Part shown: positions 32,540-41,453 of the stretch, piece after piece
Layout: every line of letters starts with the position of its first letter
Position numbering within the stretch: position 1 is the stretch's first letter
NCBI GenBank assembly: GCA_016125585.1
Contig: WGLL01000010.1
Coordinates: 20,684-84,683, forward strand
Direction of reading: 5' to 3'
Source of the DNA: Caulobacter sp.
GTDB lineage: Bacteria; Pseudomonadota; Alphaproteobacteria; Caulobacterales; Caulobacteraceae
DNA length: 64,000 nt
Program-made: the position numbers and the translations under genes
The notes under the pieces: generated by a model
The model's input: only the letters and a program-made list of their open reading frames with translations
Databases searched by the model: none
Told to the model about the DNA's origin: nothing

Positions 32540-32699
32540 GTGAACCTCGCACAGCCGCACCCATCGTTGCGAGAAGCGGTGTTGCCAATATTCAGGTCGG
32601 CAAATTGGATTGTCCCGTTTCGGGCTTGGTTTCAATAGCTGCAAGTGACATAGCGCGCGCCACTAGCTTTCTTAACCTTGGCGGCGGACAGTCCTTCGC

Positions 32700-33764
32700 A
32701 TGACCGCCGCGTCTTCCCTCGCCATCGCCGGCCGGCCGATCGGGCCGGAGCATCCGCCCTATGTGATCTGCGAGCTGTCGGGCAATCACAACGGCAGCCT
32801 GGACCGCGCCCTGGCGATGATCGAGGCCGCCGCCGCCACGGGCGCGGACGCCATCAAGATCCAGACCTACACCGCCGACACCATCACCCTGGATGTCGAC
32901 CGGCCGGAGTTCCGCATCCACGGCGGCCTGTGGGACGGCCGCACCCTGCATGAGCTCTACGCCGAGGCCCAGACGCCCTACGACTGGCACCCGGCCCTGT
33001 TCGCCCGCGCGGCAGAGCTGGGCGTCACCCTGTTTTCCAGCCCCTTCGACGAGACGGCGGTCGATCTCCTGAGCGGTCTGGACGCCCCGGCCTACAAGAT
33101 CGCCTCCTTTGAGGCCGTCGACCTGCCGCTGATCCGTTACGCCGCCCGGCAGGGCAAACCGCTGATCATCTCCACCGGCATGGCCAGCCTGGCCGAGATG
33201 ACCGCCGCCCGCGACGCCGCCCTGGCGGCCGGGGCGCCGGGGGTGGTCATGCTGCATTGCGTTTCCAGCTATCCGGCGACCTTCGCCGACGCCAATGTCC
33301 GCACCGTCGCCGACATAGCCCGGCGGCTGGATTGCCTGACCGGCCTGTCGGATCACACGCCGGGAACCGCCGCCTCCGTCGCCGCCGTGGCGCTTGGCGC
33401 CTGCGTCATCGAAAAGCACTTCACCCTGGCCCGCTCCGACGGCGGCCCCGACGCCGCCTTCAGCCTGGAGCCCGACGAGTTCGCCGCCCTGGTCCGCGAC
33501 TGCCGCGACGCCTGGGCCTCGCTGGGGCGGGCGCATTACGATGTGCTGGGCTCGGAGCGGGGCAATATCCAGTTCCGCCGCTCCCTCTATGTGACGACGG
33601 ACGTGGCGGCGGGGGCCGTGCTGACCCGCGACAATGTCCGCTCGGTGCGGCCGGGGGCCGGCCTGCCGCCGGCCGATCTGGACAGGGTGCTGGGCCGGGT
33701 TGCGGCGCGCGACCTGAAGCGCGGCGAGCCGCTGGACTGGTCGATGGTCGATAGCAGGAACTAG
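32700..33764 (+). CDS. pseI: Pseudaminic acid synthase
   Basis: A 354-residue NeuB-family synthase that condenses 2,4-diacetamido-2,4,6-trideoxy-L-altrose with phosphoenolpyruvate to pseudaminic acid. The NeuB TIM barrel (ICELSGNHNGSLDRALAMIEAA, KIQTYTADTITLD, SPFDETAVDLL, KIASFEAVDLPLI, GLSDHTPG, EKHFTLARSDGGPDAAFSLEP) is followed by the C-terminal SAF (antifreeze-like) domain from about residue 290 (RRSLYVTTDVAAGAVLTRDNVR). EIGxNH is ELSGNHNG as in PseI rather than NeuB. Convergent with pseG. Confidence 0.93.
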   Translation: MTAASSLAIAGRPIGPEHPPYVICELSGNHNGSLDRALAMIEAAAATGADAIKIQTYTADTITLDVDRPEFRIHGGLWDGRTLHELYAEAQTPYDWHPALFARAAELGVTLFSSPFDETAVDLLSGLDAPAYKIASFEAVDLPLIRYAARQGKPLIISTGMASLAEMTAARDAALAAGAPGVVMLHCVSSYPATFADANVRTVADIARRLDCLTGLSDHTPGTAASVAAVALGACVIEKHFTLARSDGGPDAAFSLEPDEFAALVRDCRDAWASLGRAHYDVLGSERGNIQFRRSLYVTTDVAAGAVLTRDNVRSVRPGAGLPPADLDRVLGRVAARDLKRGEPLDWSMVDSRN

Positions 33765-33765
33765 C

Positions 33766-33790
33766 CCTTCTCCCGGCTAGCGGGAGAAGG
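33766..33790. repeat. CCTTCTCCCG hairpin overlapping the pseG stop
   Basis: CCTTCTCCCG (33766-33775), loop GCTAG, CGGGAGAAGG (33781-33790): a perfect 10-bp stem of the family seen at 3233-3405. It contains the stop codon and last residues of pseG (the C-terminal Phe-Ser-Arg) and lies just after the pseI stop, so it may end both transcripts. Confidence 0.8.
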
Positions 33791-34814
33791 TTTCGAGCAA
33801 CGCCATCACCGCCTCGGCGACCCGGTCGGCGCCGAGGCCGTCGCAGACCTGGGCGGCGGCGAGGCTCATGCCCAGGCGCAGGCGGTCGTCGATCAGCAGC
33901 CGGATGACGTCCTCCTCCAGATGGCCGGCGAAGTCGGGGGCGGCGACCTCCAGGGCCATGGCCGCGCCGCAGGCCTCCAGGGCGCGGGCGGCGGGGCGCT
34001 GGTTGTCGGCCAGGATCAGCAGGATGGTGGGCAGGCCCAGGGTGCAGCGCTCCCAGCTGCTCGAACCGCCGCCGCCGATGGCGATGTCGGCCGCCGCCGT
34101 CAGCCCGGCCATGTCCCGGCTGTCGATGTGCAGGGTGAGTTGCGGATAGACCAGGGCAAGGGCGCCGCACTTGGAGAGGCTGGGGGCGCCGGCGCCCAGG
34201 ACCGCGTCGATACGGGCCTCGCCGGAGATCCGCAGCAGCGATTCCAGCACCCGGCCGGTGATGCCGTTCAGGTCGCCAAGGCCCAGGGAGACCAGGATCC
34301 GCCCGGCAGGATCGCCCGCCATCCGCCGGGCCAGGGTCGCCTCGCGGGCGGCGGCGAAGGCCGGCCTGACGGGGGCGAAAGGCGGGCCGATCAGCATCGG
34401 CGCGCCCGGCGGGATCAGGCCGGCGTAGTCCCCGGCCCGGCGCTGCGGTCCCGAATCCAGCAGCAGATCGGCGCCCAGGGGGCGGTCGGCCAGGTCGTCG
34501 ATGACCATCACAGGCCGCTCGCCCGCACCGTCCCGGTGATCCCCGGCGTCCAGGCCATAGTGGTCGAAGACGATCAGGTCGGCGTCGGCGCCCCGGGTGG
34601 CCCGGGTCAGCCGGGCCGGTCCGGCGCCCTCGATGGCGATCCGCGGCAGGTCCGGGGCGAAGGCCTCCAGCAGGGCGGCGACCGGCGGCGGGGCGAGGAA
34701 GGCGCATCGGGCGCCGCGCGCCGCGAGGGCCTCGGCCAGGGTCAGGCAGCGCATGACGTGGCCGCCGCCAACCTCGGGCCCCGCGCCACAGACAAAGAGG
34801 ATGTCTCGGCTCAT
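33777..34814 (-). CDS. pseG: UDP-2,4-diacetamido-trideoxy-altrose hydrolase
   Basis: A 345-residue GT-B-type hydrolase that removes UDP before the PseI step. FVCGAGPEVGGGHVMRCLTLAEAL is the diagnostic N-terminus with the active-site glycine/histidine region; later parts VIDDLADRPLGADLLLDSG, GRILVSLGLGDLNGITG and the UDP-binding ADIAIGGGGSSSWERCTLGLP. It follows the cytidylyltransferase with a four-base overlap. Stop lies in a palindromic repeat. Confidence 0.92.
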   Translation of the reverse strand: MSRDILFVCGAGPEVGGGHVMRCLTLAEALAARGARCAFLAPPPVAALLEAFAPDLPRIAIEGAGPARLTRATRGADADLIVFDHYGLDAGDHRDGAGERPVMVIDDLADRPLGADLLLDSGPQRRAGDYAGLIPPGAPMLIGPPFAPVRPAFAAAREATLARRMAGDPAGRILVSLGLGDLNGITGRVLESLLRISGEARIDAVLGAGAPSLSKCGALALVYPQLTLHIDSRDMAGLTAAADIAIGGGGSSSWERCTLGLPTILLILADNQRPAARALEACGAAMALEVAAPDFAGHLEEDVIRLLIDDRLRLGMSLAAAQVCDGLGADRVAEAVMALLETFSR

Positions 34815-35527
34815 GCCCGCCGGTCGCCGCCGAAGGTCAGCAGGTCCGGCCGGCTCCGGACAAAGGCCCGCACCGCATCGGAAGTGAAGGCGCGGTTCGA
34901 CGGATAGAGGGCGTCATAGACGGCGGCGGTGAAGGCGTAGTCGTCTGGCCGGTCGACGGTCCAGCGCACCTCGCCCTCGTCGGCGGGCTGGCTGTGATAG
35001 GCCAGACGGAAGACCTCGGGGCGGTTGTAGATGCCCCAGGTGACGTGCTCGCGCTCCTCGTCGCTGGCGGCCAGTTCGCCGGCGCGGCGCAGGGCCTCGG
35101 CGGTCATCACCTCGACGTCGAGGCCCTTGGGAAAGGTGCGGTGCGGCGGGGTGTTGCTGGCGTAGTCGGCGCCGCTGGCCTGGAAGACCTCGAGGGTCTC
35201 GTCGATGACGTCGGGGTCGGCGAACGGGCAGTCGGCGGTCAGCCGCACCACGGTCTCGGCCGGATGGGCGGCCAGCGCGCCCAGGAACCGCTCCAGCACA
35301 TTGTCCAGCGGCCCGCGATGCACGGCGATCCCCTCGCGGCGGGCGGTCTTGTCGAGGATGTCGTCGAGCGGATTGGCGCTGGTGGCGACGACGATGCGGT
35401 CGATCCGCCTGCTGCGGGCGACCCGCTCGATCTGCCGCACCAGCATCGGCGCCCCGGCCAGCGGCATCATCACCTTGCCGGGCAGGCGGGTTGAACTCAT
35501 GCGGGCCTGGAGGACGGCGAGGATCAT
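34811..35527 (-). CDS. pseF: CMP-pseudaminic acid cytidylyltransferase-like (PseF/SpsF)
   Basis: A 238-residue NTP transferase: AVLQARMSSTRLPGKVMMPLAGAPMLVRQ is the SpsF-type nucleotide-binding start, and VVRLTADCPFADPDVIDE carries the metal-binding acidic residues. In pse gene sets this protein activates pseudaminic acid with CTP. The gene precedes pseG and overlaps it by four bases. Naming as PseF rather than a generic SpsF-like enzyme rests on context. Confidence 0.85.
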   Translation of the reverse strand: MILAVLQARMSSTRLPGKVMMPLAGAPMLVRQIERVARSRRIDRIVVATSANPLDDILDKTARREGIAVHRGPLDNVLERFLGALAAHPAETVVRLTADCPFADPDVIDETLEVFQASGADYASNTPPHRTFPKGLDVEVMTAEALRRAGELAASDEEREHVTWGIYNRPEVFRLAYHSQPADEGEVRWTVDRPDDYAFTAAVYDALYPSNRAFTSDAVRAFVRSRPDLLTFGGDRRA

Positions 35528-35536
35528 GCCGTGAGG

Positions 35537-36577
35537 CTAGGCCGCGTCGCCGCCCGGGACAACGCGCCCGTCCATCCGCGCCAGGACTTCGCCGGCCAGC
35601 CGGTCGGTCTCCCGCAGCGGGGCGTAGGTCCAGGGCTGGAAATGGCCGTCGAAGGGGCGGGTGGCGCCGCTGGCTTCCAGCTCCTGGTGGAACAGGCGGA
35701 ACTTCAGGCTCTGGCCGACCAGGCCGATGATGTGCACCGGCTTGCCGGTGCTGGCCGCCTCGGTCGCCATGTTGGCGCTGTCCTCGGTGACGGCGATGTG
35801 GTCGGCGCCCTGCAGGAAGGCGAAATAGGGGTTGGGACCCTCGCCGTCCCAGATGATGCCCGGCAGATGGCCGAGGCGGGCTTGCAGCAGGTCGCGGGCG
35901 GCCTGGGGCGTGCGGCGGGAGAAGGTCATCAACAGGCTGCCGCCCGCCTCCTCCAGCGCCGCCTGCAGGTCGTTGGCGATGGCCGCGGCGCGGTCCTGGG
36001 TCAGGTCGAAGGCCTTGGACTTGCCGCCGACCAGCACCGCCACTCGCGGATGGGGCAGGGGATCGATGCGGTCGGCGAACAGGCTGTAGTCCCCCTCAAG
36101 CCGGGCCGGGGTGACCCGGTGCGGCGAGCCGGTGATGGAGACGACGTTGTCGCCCTTCACCCGGTCATGGTTGGGCGGGGCGACGAGGTCGAAGAAGTGC
36201 AGCGGGGTGCGCGGATCCTGCACCTGGACGACGAAGGTCTTGCCCGCCGTCCAGCGGCGCATGCGGATCGACAGCGGCAGGGTGGCGCGGCCGGCGGCGA
36301 TCATCAGGTCCGGCCAGGGCGGCGTGAAGTCCGATCCCTCCGCCAGCCAGCGGCGCGGGAACAGGTTCAGCCACCAGGGCAGGCGGCCGATCTGGCCGGT
36401 CCAGGCGATGCGCTTGATGACCACCACGGCGTTGCGCTGGCGAGCCACGGCGTCGGCCAGGCCCTCGGCCTGGGCCTCGATGCCGGCGCGGCCGTCCGAC
36501 ACCGCCCAGATGGTGATGGGCGGGGCGCCCCCGGCTTTCGGGGCGGCGGCTTTCTTCGCGCGGGGCGCCTTGCTCAT
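35537..36577 (-). CDS. Mitochondrial fission ELM1-like protein
   Basis: A 346-residue protein of the DUF1022/ELM1 family, widespread in alphaproteobacteria. Start at ATG 36577 (MSKAPRAKKAAAPK), as upstream residues are a basic Arg-rich stretch. Segments IWAVSDGRAGIEAQAEGLAD, GRATLPLSIRMRR, FVVQVQDPR and HIAVTEDSANMATEAASTGKPVHII are conserved family features; the last resembles a GT-B sugar-nucleotide site. The molecular role in bacteria is not established. Ten-base gap to pseF suggests co-transcription with the pse genes. Confidence 0.88.
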   Translation of the reverse strand: MSKAPRAKKAAAPKAGGAPPITIWAVSDGRAGIEAQAEGLADAVARQRNAVVVIKRIAWTGQIGRLPWWLNLFPRRWLAEGSDFTPPWPDLMIAAGRATLPLSIRMRRWTAGKTFVVQVQDPRTPLHFFDLVAPPNHDRVKGDNVVSITGSPHRVTPARLEGDYSLFADRIDPLPHPRVAVLVGGKSKAFDLTQDRAAAIANDLQAALEEAGGSLLMTFSRRTPQAARDLLQARLGHLPGIIWDGEGPNPYFAFLQGADHIAVTEDSANMATEAASTGKPVHIIGLVGQSLKFRLFHQELEASGATRPFDGHFQPWTYAPLRETDRLAGEVLARMDGRVVPGGDAA

Positions 36578-36691
36578 GGCGGGACCTTCAAGGCCTTCCC
36601 GCCGCGCTTGGCAAGCGGCTCGGCGCCGGGCAAGCGAAAACGCCCTCGCGGCCTTCCGCAGGGACGTCGCCTTCATGCCAGGACGAGGTGG

Positions 36692-37165
36692 CTAGAGCCA
36701 CTCCACCTTGAGGATTTCGTAGGCCTTGACGCCGCCGGGGGTGTTGACCTCGACCACGTCGCCCGGCTCCTTGCCGATCATCGCGCGGGCGATGGGCGAG
36801 GAGATGGAGACGCGGCCCTCGCGGACGTCGGCCTCATGCTCGCCGACGATCTGGTAGCGGGCCTCGTCCTCGGTGTCCTCGTCGACCACGCTGACGGTGG
36901 CCCCGAACTTCACCTGGGTGCCGGAAAGCTTGGAAACGTCGATGACCTGGGCGCGGGCGATCTTGTCCTCGATCTCGGCGATCCGGCCTTCGATCCAGCC
37001 CTGACGTTCCTTGGCCGCATGATATTCGGCGTTTTCGCTGAGGTCGCCATGGGCGCGCGCCTCGCTGATCGCCGCGATCACGCTCGGGCGCTCCACGGTC
37101 TTCAAACGCTTCAGTTCTTCGTCGAGGGCGCTGTAGCCCCCGGCGGTCATCGGTACCTTTTCCAT
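36692..37165 (-). CDS. greA: Transcription elongation factor GreA
   Basis: A 157-residue GreA: N-terminal coiled coil ([53 protein letters not shown] shown in parts) with the acidic tip residues D and E in [10 protein letters not shown] that act at the RNA polymerase active site, then the FKBP-like C-terminal domain ([30 protein letters not shown]). The start MEKVPMT at 37165 is the standard one in the Caulobacter group; a longer frame is unlikely. Cleaves backtracked transcripts. Confidence 0.96.
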   Translation of the reverse strand: MEKVPMTAGGYSALDEELKRLKTVERPSVIAAISEARAHGDLSENAEYHAAKERQGWIEGRIAEIEDKIARAQVIDVSKLSGTQVKFGATVSVVDEDTEDEARYQIVGEHEADVREGRVSISSPIARAMIGKEPGDVVEVNTPGGVKAYEILKVEWL

Positions 37166-37307
37166 ATTGGAAAGTTCGCTCGATTCGCCCTGAGAGAAGG
37201 AGTTATTCAAATATTCCGGGCCGTGGGCGCAAACGGTCGGGGGCGCAGAAACTAGTCGCAGACGCGACGAAACGCAAGGGTGATGCTGCGGCGCCACATA
37301 GGATGAG

Positions 37308-39158
37308 TCAGCGGGCCGATTCCTGGGCCTTCAGCCGCTCGCCGACCAGCCGCGAGCCGTCCCGCGACAGGTGCCCCTCGTCCCATTGCATCGGCCTGCC
37401 GTTCGGGGTGGTCAGCTCGCAGACGCCGCGAGGACAGATGGCCCGCAGGATCGACAGATAGGGGACATCCGCGGCCCGGGCGACGGCCTGCATCTTCGGC
37501 TCCATCCGGTCGGCGTCGTACAGGCGGCGGTGAAGCGGCAGGTCCGGCTGGCCCAGGTGCTCGGCCAGGGCCAGCAGGCGCGGCACGCTCTGCTCATAGG
37601 TCGGGGCCGGCCCGATCAGGATCGCCTCGATGCCATGCGCCTTCAGCCAGGCCAGGGTCTCCGCCACCGCCGCCTCGTCCCCCGGACGCCATAGCCCGGC
37701 CAGATAGACCCGCTCGGGCGGGGTCTTGCTCAGGATCTCGCCAAACAGCCTGTCGGCCAGTCGCCGACACTGGGCCGTCGCCCCGTCGGCCGGGGCGATC
37801 GTCATGCGGCAGTTGGAGACGGTCGCCTGCATCAGGTTGATGTCGGGGTGGGCCTGACTGAGGCCGAACCACAGATGGTTGGCGTGGCTGTCGCCCATCA
37901 ACAGCCAGTTGGGCCGGTCGGCGGCGCGGTCCAGGCAGCCCGCCGGCCAGTCGCTGAGCGGGCCGTCGGGGCTGGGCAGGCAGGCCTCCTGGCGGCGCTC
38001 GGTGCGCACCGCGCTGGTGGCAATCGCATAGACCCTGGGGCTGAAGCGGGCGGGCAGGCCGCCGGTGGCGAGGATCGCGACCGAGGGGGCGGCGACCAGC
38101 AGGGTGGCGGCCAGGGCGACCAGATAGAAGCGGCCGGTCGACAGGCCGTCGCGGCGATCGCGGACCGGCGTCTCGATAAACCGCCAGCTGAGGGTGGCCA
38201 GGACCACCGCCAGGATGAAGACCGCCACCGCGCCCTCCGCCCCCGTCTGCTGGCCGTACAGCATCCGCTGGAAGGAGATCAGCGGCCAGTGCCAGAGGTA
38301 GAGGCTGTAGGAGATGGCTCCGTAGAAGCGCAGCGGCGGGATCGACAGCAGGGCGCCGGTCGGGGTGTCCTCGCCGGCGGCCAGCAGCAGCAGGGCGCCC
38401 AGGCAGGGCAGCAGGGCCGCGGTTCCGGGCATCACCGTCCAGGGCTGATAGGTCGCCATGGCCCACAGGATCATCGCCAGTCCGGCCGCGCCCATGGTCG
38501 CGCGGACCCGCCGGTCCTTCGGGGTCGGGATGGCGCCCAGGGACAGCAGGACGCCCAGCAACAGCTCCCAGGCGCGGCTGACCGGCAGGTAGAAGTCGGC
38601 CGAGACATGGTCCCTCGCCCACCAGACGCCGATGGCGAAGGAGGCCAGGGCCAGCAGGCCCAGAACCGGCTTCAGGGCCTTCGGAAACCAGCGCCAGCCG
38701 GCGGCCATCAGCAGCGGGAAGACGATGTAGAACTGCTCCTCCACCCCCAGCGACCAGGCGTGCAGCAGCGGGTGCATGTCCGGCGGGGCGGCGAAGTAGC
38801 TGATGGTCTGCCAGAACCAGAGGTTGGCGGCGAAGGCCAGGGTCGAGAGGCTGGACCCGGCGAAGCTCGTCAGCTCGTCGGGGAACATGTGGAAACAGGC
38901 CATGGCGGTGGTCGCCGCGATGACCACCAGCACGGCCGGCATCAGTCGCCGCGTCCGCCGCTCCCAGAAGTCGACGAGGGAGAACCGGCCCTCGGCGTGG
39001 CGGTGGGCGACCACCCGGGCGATGACGAAGCCGGAGACGACGAAGAAGACATCGACCCCGACAAAGCCGCCCGGCGCGCCGCTCAGGCCCAGATGCCCGG
39101 CGAACACCGCCAGCACGGCCAGGCCCCGCAGGCCGTCGATGTCTGTGCGGTGTTTCAA
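37308..39158 (-). CDS. OafA-type acyltransferase with C-terminal SGNH domain
   Basis: About 616 residues from TTG 39158 (GGGGG 7 bases before; a TTG at 39209 is the alternative). The N-terminal two thirds is an acyltransferase 3 membrane domain: [57 protein letters not shown], about ten helices. The C-terminal third is a periplasmic SGNH hydrolase-like domain with [16 protein letters not shown] and [14 protein letters not shown]. This two-domain form O-acetylates lipopolysaccharide or other surface glycans. Not linked to an obvious glycan operon here. Confidence 0.88.
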   Translation of the reverse strand: MKHRTDIDGLRGLAVLAVFAGHLGLSGAPGGFVGVDVFFVVSGFVIARVVAHRHAEGRFSLVDFWERRTRRLMPAVLVVIAATTAMACFHMFPDELTSFAGSSLSTLAFAANLWFWQTISYFAAPPDMHPLLHAWSLGVEEQFYIVFPLLMAAGWRWFPKALKPVLGLLALASFAIGVWWARDHVSADFYLPVSRAWELLLGVLLSLGAIPTPKDRRVRATMGAAGLAMILWAMATYQPWTVMPGTAALLPCLGALLLLAAGEDTPTGALLSIPPLRFYGAISYSLYLWHWPLISFQRMLYGQQTGAEGAVAVFILAVVLATLSWRFIETPVRDRRDGLSTGRFYLVALAATLLVAAPSVAILATGGLPARFSPRVYAIATSAVRTERRQEACLPSPDGPLSDWPAGCLDRAADRPNWLLMGDSHANHLWFGLSQAHPDINLMQATVSNCRMTIAPADGATAQCRRLADRLFGEILSKTPPERVYLAGLWRPGDEAAVAETLAWLKAHGIEAILIGPAPTYEQSVPRLLALAEHLGQPDLPLHRRLYDADRMEPKMQAVARAADVPYLSILRAICPRGVCELTTPNGRPMQWDEGHLSRDGSRLVGERLKAQESAR

Positions 39159-39657
39159 GAAAGCCCCCGGCGAGGAGGGGCTTTCAGCATTGCGCGGGCC
39201 GCGATGCAAGGGGCGGCGGGCGCGGCGGCCCCGGGGGCGGCCCTGTTTTGTCCTCCTGGCGGCGCGCGGTTGTCGAAGCGGCCCGCATTATACCACCGCC
39301 GGAAAGATCCAGAGCGGCCGTTTCGCCGCAAGTCCTTGAGTTGTTGGAGGTTGTTCGGGGGGCTGGCGGGGGCCGGCGGCGGGGGAAGGGTAGGGCGGCG
39401 GCGGGGCCGGGCGGGGGCGGGAGGGGGGCGATATCCCCACTCAGGGTGGGGCGGCGGGGGACCCAAGATATTCCCCGGACAGGCGCTCGGGCGGCGGGCG
39501 GGTCAGGGCGCTGAAATCTCTATGTCTAGACATATCAGGCGAGGGAACGCCGGGCCCGACGTCGCGCTCCGCCGACCGGGGGCGAAACAGGCTGTCTGAC
39601 CGGGTGTTTCGGGTCTAGTCTCGCAGAACGCCGTTCGGGGCGTGCGGAGCGCCAGCC
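39159..39657. other. Divergent GC-rich intergenic region with a palindrome
   Basis: About 500 bp with an unusually G-rich plus strand (39340-39460) and no credible gene. TATGTCTAGACATA (39521-39534) is a perfect 14-bp palindrome 123 bp before the secreted protein gene, in a GC-rich background, and may be an operator for it. Confidence 0.4.
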
Positions 39658-40356
39658 ATGATTTTTCCCCTCAGGTCTTCGGCGCCCGGGCGTCTCGCCG
39701 TCGTCGCCGCCGTCGCGGCCCTGGCCGTGGGTCTGCCGGCCTGGGCGGCAGGGCAGTATTACGCCCGGGACTACACGCCGCCGCCGGGCCTGCCCAACCC
39801 TGAGCTTCCGGCCACCTATGAGGATATCTATGTGCAGGGCGGCCAGATCGGCGACGCGCGCCTCACCCGCGTGCCGCATGGCCGGCCCCCCTCGGGACCG
39901 TCCACCCGCAGCCTGAGAGCCGACGAGATCACCCGGACCCAGGGCAACCTGGGCCTGGGTCCCTCGAGCCTGCTGGCGCAGCATCCCGCCTTCCGGGACA
40001 TCCCCGCCCATGGGCTCTACGGCTGCAACGGCGAGATCTCCACCGCGCCGGACGTGCGGCTGCGCTACACCGCCGGCAACGCGCCGCTCTATGTCTCGGT
40101 GGTGCGCGGGTCCGGCGGCGACGCCAACATGCTGGTGGCGGCCAGCCTGGTGATCCGCGCGCCGGACGGGCGGTGGTATTGCGACGAGGCCGTTGCCGAC
40201 GGCGGCATGGTGACGATCAATCCGGCCATCGTCTTCCCCAGCCCGATCAGCGGCAACTACGAGATCTGGATCGGCCTGACGATGCCGAACGCCGACGCGC
40301 CCAACCTGCCGGACGCCGACCTCTATATCTCCGACGTGCGGGCGGTCACCGGATAG
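39658..40356 (+). CDS. Secreted protein of unknown function
   Basis: A 232-residue protein with signal peptide (LAVVAAVAALAVGLPAWAAG). The C-terminal ~120 residues form a beta-rich domain: HGLYGCNGEIS, VRLRYTAGNAPLYVSVVRGSG, DANMLVAASLVIRAPDG, WYCDEAVADGGMVTINPAIVFPSPISGNYEIWIG and a YISDV end. This resembles the serine-protease-associated or peptidase-C-terminal type beta domains, but no catalytic site is visible. Two cysteines (YGCNG, WYCDE) probably pair. Confidence 0.75.
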   Translation: MIFPLRSSAPGRLAVVAAVAALAVGLPAWAAGQYYARDYTPPPGLPNPELPATYEDIYVQGGQIGDARLTRVPHGRPPSGPSTRSLRADEITRTQGNLGLGPSSLLAQHPAFRDIPAHGLYGCNGEISTAPDVRLRYTAGNAPLYVSVVRGSGGDANMLVAASLVIRAPDGRWYCDEAVADGGMVTINPAIVFPSPISGNYEIWIGLTMPNADAPNLPDADLYISDVRAVTG

Positions 40357-40399
40357 GCGGCCGGCGCCCGGGCCCCTGTCCTTCGGCGCCTGGGCGGCG

Positions 40400-40461
40400 A
40401 CTTCCCCACCCCTTGATCGCTGCGCGATCTCGGCCCTCCCCATGAAGGGGAGGGAGGGGGT
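40400..40461. repeat. Double hairpin of the nested-palindrome type
   Basis: GATCGC-TGC-GCGATC (40415-40429) and CCCTCCCC...GGGGAGGG (about 40434-40455) are two adjacent hairpins between two co-directional genes, with the flanks CTTCCCCACCCC and GGGGTGATCG. It resembles one arm of the larger inverted repeats. Confidence 0.55.
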
Positions 40462-40508
40462 GATCGTCGATTGACTGACCCACGGTCGCGCCGTCCACTC
40501 CATCCCTC

Positions 40509-41345
40509 ATGACCGCCCTTCCGATCGCCGCCCTGATGATGCTGGCCAGCGGGGCGATCCATGCGGTGGTCAACGCGATCCTCAAGTCTGGGCGGGACAA
40601 GATGTCCAGCCGGGCGATGATCGACGGCTTTTCCGGCCTGATCATCCTGCCGGCCGCTTTCATCGTGCCCCTGCCGAGCGGGGCCTGGGGCTGGCTGGCG
40701 GGGAGCTGGGCGACGCATCTGGTCTATCTGATCTGCCTGATCAAGGCCTTCGAGCGGGCCGACATGACCGTGGCCTATCCGATCCTGCGCGGCGTGGCGC
40801 CGCTGCTGGCGGCCGTGGTGGCGGTCGGGGTGTTCGGCGAGCCGATCAGCTGGCTGGCGGGGGCCGGGATCGGGCTGGTGTCGATGGGGGTGCTGACCGT
40901 CGGCCTGGGCCGCCACGTGGACCGGCGGGCGCTGGGCTGGGCCCTGGCGACCGGGGCCTGTATCGCCACCTACACCGTCATCGACGCCCAGGGGGTGAGG
41001 GCGGCGCCCAGCGCGCCCAGCTATATCGTCTGGGTTTTCCTGACCCTGGGCCTGGGGATATCGACCCTGTTCGTCATCTGGCGGGGGCCGGTGTTCTTCG
41101 CCGCCGCCCGGAGTGAATGGAAGGCGGGGCTGGCGGCCGGGGGGCTGTCGATCCTGACCTATGGTCTGGCGCTGTGGGCGCTGCGGCTGGGCGATACGCC
41201 CCGGCTGGCGGCGCTGCGGGAGACCTCGATCCTGTTCGCGGTGCTGATCGCCGTGGTGTTTCTGAAAGAGCGGCTGACCGGCGGGCGGATGGCGGGAATC
41301 GCCGCCATCGCCCTGGGGGCCGGACTGCTGCTGGCGGCCCGCTGA
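40509..41345 (+). CDS. EamA/DMT-superfamily transporter
   Basis: A 278-residue inner-membrane protein with about ten hydrophobic helices in two EamA repeats: LPIAALMMLASGAIHAVVNAIL to GVAPLLAAVVAVGVFGEPIS, and LGWALATGACIATYTVIDAQGV to RETSILFAVLIAVVFLKERLTGGRM. The final VVFLKERLTG is typical of drug/metabolite exporters. Substrate unknown. A strong hairpin follows the stop. Confidence 0.9.
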   Translation: MTALPIAALMMLASGAIHAVVNAILKSGRDKMSSRAMIDGFSGLIILPAAFIVPLPSGAWGWLAGSWATHLVYLICLIKAFERADMTVAYPILRGVAPLLAAVVAVGVFGEPISWLAGAGIGLVSMGVLTVGLGRHVDRRALGWALATGACIATYTVIDAQGVRAAPSAPSYIVWVFLTLGLGISTLFVIWRGPVFFAAARSEWKAGLAAGGLSILTYGLALWALRLGDTPRLAALRETSILFAVLIAVVFLKERLTGGRMAGIAAIALGAGLLLAAR

Positions 41346-41353
41346 GGTCGCCC

Positions 41354-41396
41354 CTGGAGCAGCGCGATTTGATGGAATCAAACCACGCTGCTCCAG
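41354..41396. terminator. Long hairpin downstream of the EamA transporter gene
   Basis: CTGGAGCAGCG (41354-41364) and CGCTGCTCCAG (41386-41396) form a perfect 11-bp stem; inside, TTTGATGGAATCAAA gives a second palindrome. There is no T-run. It lies between convergent genes, so it may stop transcription from either side, or be a repeated element. Downstream, TCCGATTA/TAATCGGA (41421-41447) is a further inverted repeat. Confidence 0.55.
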
Positions 41397-41453
41397 ATGT
41401 TTGTGATCGCGCGTTTTGATCCGATTACCGGTCCCCACTAATCGGAACGCGCT

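Noticed and set aside
37166..37297. A 44-residue N-terminal extension of GreA
   Set aside because: The extension has no GreA homology and MEKVPMT is the usual start in this group.
39248..39514. An 88-codon frame in the G-rich spacer
   Set aside because: Encodes almost only Gly/Arg/Ala because of G-rich sequence; no start signal.
37848..39599. A 583-codon plus-strand frame opposite the OafA-type acyltransferase gene
   Set aside because: Shadow frame of a long membrane-protein gene; Gly/Gln/Arg-rich, no domain.
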